Origin: an uncultured Treponema sp.
GTDB taxonomy: Bacteria; Spirochaetota; Spirochaetia; Treponematales; Treponemataceae
Direction: 5' to 3'
Length of the DNA: 6,091 nt
Assembly (NCBI GenBank): GCA_937893155.1
Contig: CALBGU010000065.1
Span: 1 to 6,091, forward strand
Positions 4,538 to 6,091 of this stretch are shown here, one piece after another (the first letter of the stretch is position 1; each line of letters starts with the position of its first letter). A program made the translations under genes and the position numbers. The notes beneath the pieces were generated by a model. It saw only the letters and a program-made list of their open reading frames with translations, had not been told where the DNA came from and ran no database searches.

Positions 4538-6001
4538 TCAGCCCAGAAGCGCGCCGATAACCGTTTTTTCGACCGTTTCGACGGAAAGACGAGCGCAATC
4601 AAGGTCGAGCGCAATGCGTACCGGGCGCGAAGAAAGAAGCAAAATGCGTCCGCCAATTCGTGCGGCTTCGTGCGGGTCGTGCGTGACAGCGAGTACGGTT
4701 TTCCCCACGGCGCACTCGCGCAAAACAGACAAAAGCCGCTGCTTTAACGCAAAATCCTGCGACTGAAACGGCTCGTCCAAGAGCAACACCGCGCAGGGAA
4801 AGCAAAACGAGCGCGCCATCGCCGCCCGCTGCCGCTCGCCGCCCGAAAGCTCATTCGGAAACGCCGAAAGTTTTTCGCCTAATTGGAGCGCCAAAAGCAT
4901 TTTTTTGGCATTCTCATACGCTGTTTTCCCGCCAAAAAAACGGCGGAGCGGCAACGCAACGTTTTCAAGCACCGTCAAGCAAGGGAGCAATCGCGGTTCT
5001 TGAAAAAGATAGGAAACACCGTCTTTTCGCATTTGTTCGGCGACAACATTCAGCAACGTTGTCTTTCCAAGCCCGCTGGACGCAAGGATAACACTCACCG
5101 AAGAGGCGGGGAACTGCACCGAAAAATCGTCATACAGCAAAACAGAGCGCATAAGAGACAGATGGTCGATAGAAACGGCAGATGCAGCACTCGGCGGCGT
5201 TTTTCGCGCAGGGAAATCGCACAAAAAATACCAGTGTGCCGCAATTCGCCCCGCTTTTTTGAGCGCAATCAAAAAAAAGTGTGTCATCGCACAAAATAAA
5301 CTGCTTGCCGCCACGATTATCAGCGTGAGCGCAAACGTGTCTGCGCTTTCAAGCACCACCTGCGCATTTTGCAAAAACGAGCCAATCGCGCTTCTGGGCA
5401 AACTGAGCACTTCCCCCGCGCACACAAGTTTCCACGTCATTCCCGCCGCGCTTTTTATGCCCGAACTCACCGCAGGAAACGCGCGCGGAATCGATAAAAA
5501 CAGCAGTTTTTGCGCCGCCGAAAGCTCAAACACCGCTGCCATTTTCTGCAATTTCGTATCTTCATCGTTTTTTTGCGAAAAAGCCGATATAACAGCGGTC
5601 GTCATCACGGGAAGCGTCATCAACAGCGCGATAAACACGGGAACACCGTCGCTTTTGAGCCAAAACAGCGCGAGCAAGATAAGCGCAATCACGGGCGTGG
5701 CGCGAATGAGCGAAAGCACAGGCTCAAAAAACGCGCGGCACACGGGAAAGAATGCGCACAAAAGCCCCAGCGCAAAACCCGCGGCAACCGAGAGCGAAAA
5801 AGAGAGCGCACACCGTTTGAGCGTGGCAAAAAAGGCGGCAGCGAACTTTTTTTGTGCAAGGAAAGCAAAAATGCGCTCAAAAACTGCACGGGGAGACGGC
5901 AGAACGAGAGGAGACGCGATTTTTTTGGCAAGAAAATGCCACACGGCAATCAACACCGCAACGGAACACACAAAAACAAGGGCTTTTTTTACGTTTTTCA
6001 T
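4538..6001 (-). CDS. NitT/TauT-type ABC importer: fused permease and ATPase
   Basis: This single chain of 487 residues (from the ATG at 6001) contains two subunits that are usually separate. Residues about 1-250 are a binding-protein-dependent permease of the SsuC/TauC type: a first membrane helix at about 7-24, the LVLPSPRAVFERI signature (32-44), further helices near 66-88, 95-115, 122-142, 175-200 and 222-247, and a degenerate EAA loop (about 153-176). Residues about 275-487 are an ABC ATPase with Q-loop Q334, signature LSGGERQR (385-392), Walker B AVLLLDEP (404-411) and H-loop H441. The Walker A reads ASSGLGKTT (307-315), with Ala in place of the usual first Gly but with Gly, Gly, Lys and Thr retained. 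The D-loop is QSQD instead of the common SALD. It should import a small solute such as a sulfonate, nitrate-like anion or vitamin precursor. The substrate cannot be told, and no substrate-binding protein is in the window; one may lie beyond 6091. A GTG at 6016 is an alternative start, and neither start has a good Shine-Dalgarno. Confidence 0.88.
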   Translation of the reverse strand: MKNVKKALVFVCSVAVLIAVWHFLAKKIASPLVLPSPRAVFERIFAFLAQKKFAAAFFATLKRCALSFSLSVAAGFALGLLCAFFPVCRAFFEPVLSLIRATPVIALILLALFWLKSDGVPVFIALLMTLPVMTTAVISAFSQKNDEDTKLQKMAAVFELSAAQKLLFLSIPRAFPAVSSGIKSAAGMTWKLVCAGEVLSLPRSAIGSFLQNAQVVLESADTFALTLIIVAASSLFCAMTHFFLIALKKAGRIAAHWYFLCDFPARKTPPSAASAVSIDHLSLMRSVLLYDDFSVQFPASSVSVILASSGLGKTTLLNVVAEQMRKDGVSYLFQEPRLLPCLTVLENVALPLRRFFGGKTAYENAKKMLLALQLGEKLSAFPNELSGGERQRAAMARSFCFPCAVLLLDEPFQSQDFALKQRLLSVLRECAVGKTVLAVTHDPHEAARIGGRILLLSSRPVRIALDLDCARLSVETVEKTVIGALLG

Positions 6002-6047
6002 CGTTTTTATTTTCACCGCAATTCGACTTCGCGATAATCTCCCGTTT

Positions 6048-6073
6048 TAACAAGGGACTTAAGTCCCTTGTTA
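6048..6073. repeat. 26-bp perfect palindrome upstream of the ABC gene
   Basis: The half-site TAACAAGGGACTT (6048-6060) is followed immediately by its exact reverse complement (6061-6073), with no spacer. It lies about 47 bases upstream of the ATG at 6001. It could be a dispersed intergenic repeat, a cruciform or hairpin at the 3' end of a gene to the right, or an operator for a dimeric regulator. No T tract follows on either strand. Confidence 0.75.
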
Positions 6074-6091
6074 GCCACCATATTTATAAAT

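Noticed and set aside
5259..6050. Plus-strand open frame of 263 codons
   Set aside because: It is antisense to the permease part of the ABC gene. Its Ser/Ala/Thr/Asn-rich product has no recognisable domain, and the minus-strand reading has clear motifs.

Overview
The window looks like chromosomal DNA from a spirochaete, most likely Treponema or a close relative. The clues are a PUR-domain protein of the type found in spirochaetes, a PilZ protein with a receiver-like N-terminus, a cyclic-nucleotide-binding-domain fusion, and a 13-base homopolymeric G tract upstream of a gene. This placement is an inference from gene content, not from a database match. All five supported protein genes lie on the minus strand, so transcription runs from high to low coordinates.

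From right to left: a 26-bp perfect palindrome (6048-6073) precedes a gene that fuses the permease and ATPase of a NitT/TauT-type ABC importer (4538-6001). An in-frame, protein-like reading continues 32 codons past its TGA stop. Next is a PUR-domain nucleic-acid-binding protein (3890-4357) with a strong ribosome binding site and a good sigma70-type promoter. A hairpin with a T tract, oriented for plus-strand transcription, separates it from asnS (asparaginyl-tRNA synthetase, 2324-3775). The asnS promoter is near consensus and placed so that transcription should start on the A of the ATG, which predicts a leaderless mRNA. A 97-bp gap follows and contains the poly-G tract (poly-C on the plus strand, 2273-2285). 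Then come two overlapping genes: a PilZ-domain c-di-GMP receptor (1372-2226) and a YihY/BrkB-type membrane protein with a C-terminal cyclic-nucleotide-binding-like domain (30-1403). A small palindromic repeat (1-28) lies just past its stop.

asnS is a housekeeping translation gene and the PUR protein is probably a regulator or RNA/DNA-binding protein. The PilZ and YihY-CNBD pair is the most distinctive part: two second-messenger-type sensing domains are encoded in one overlapping unit with an integral membrane protein, downstream of a homopolymer that could vary expression. No RNA genes, CRISPR arrays, insertion sequences or integrases were seen. No complete new defence or mobile system is evident.
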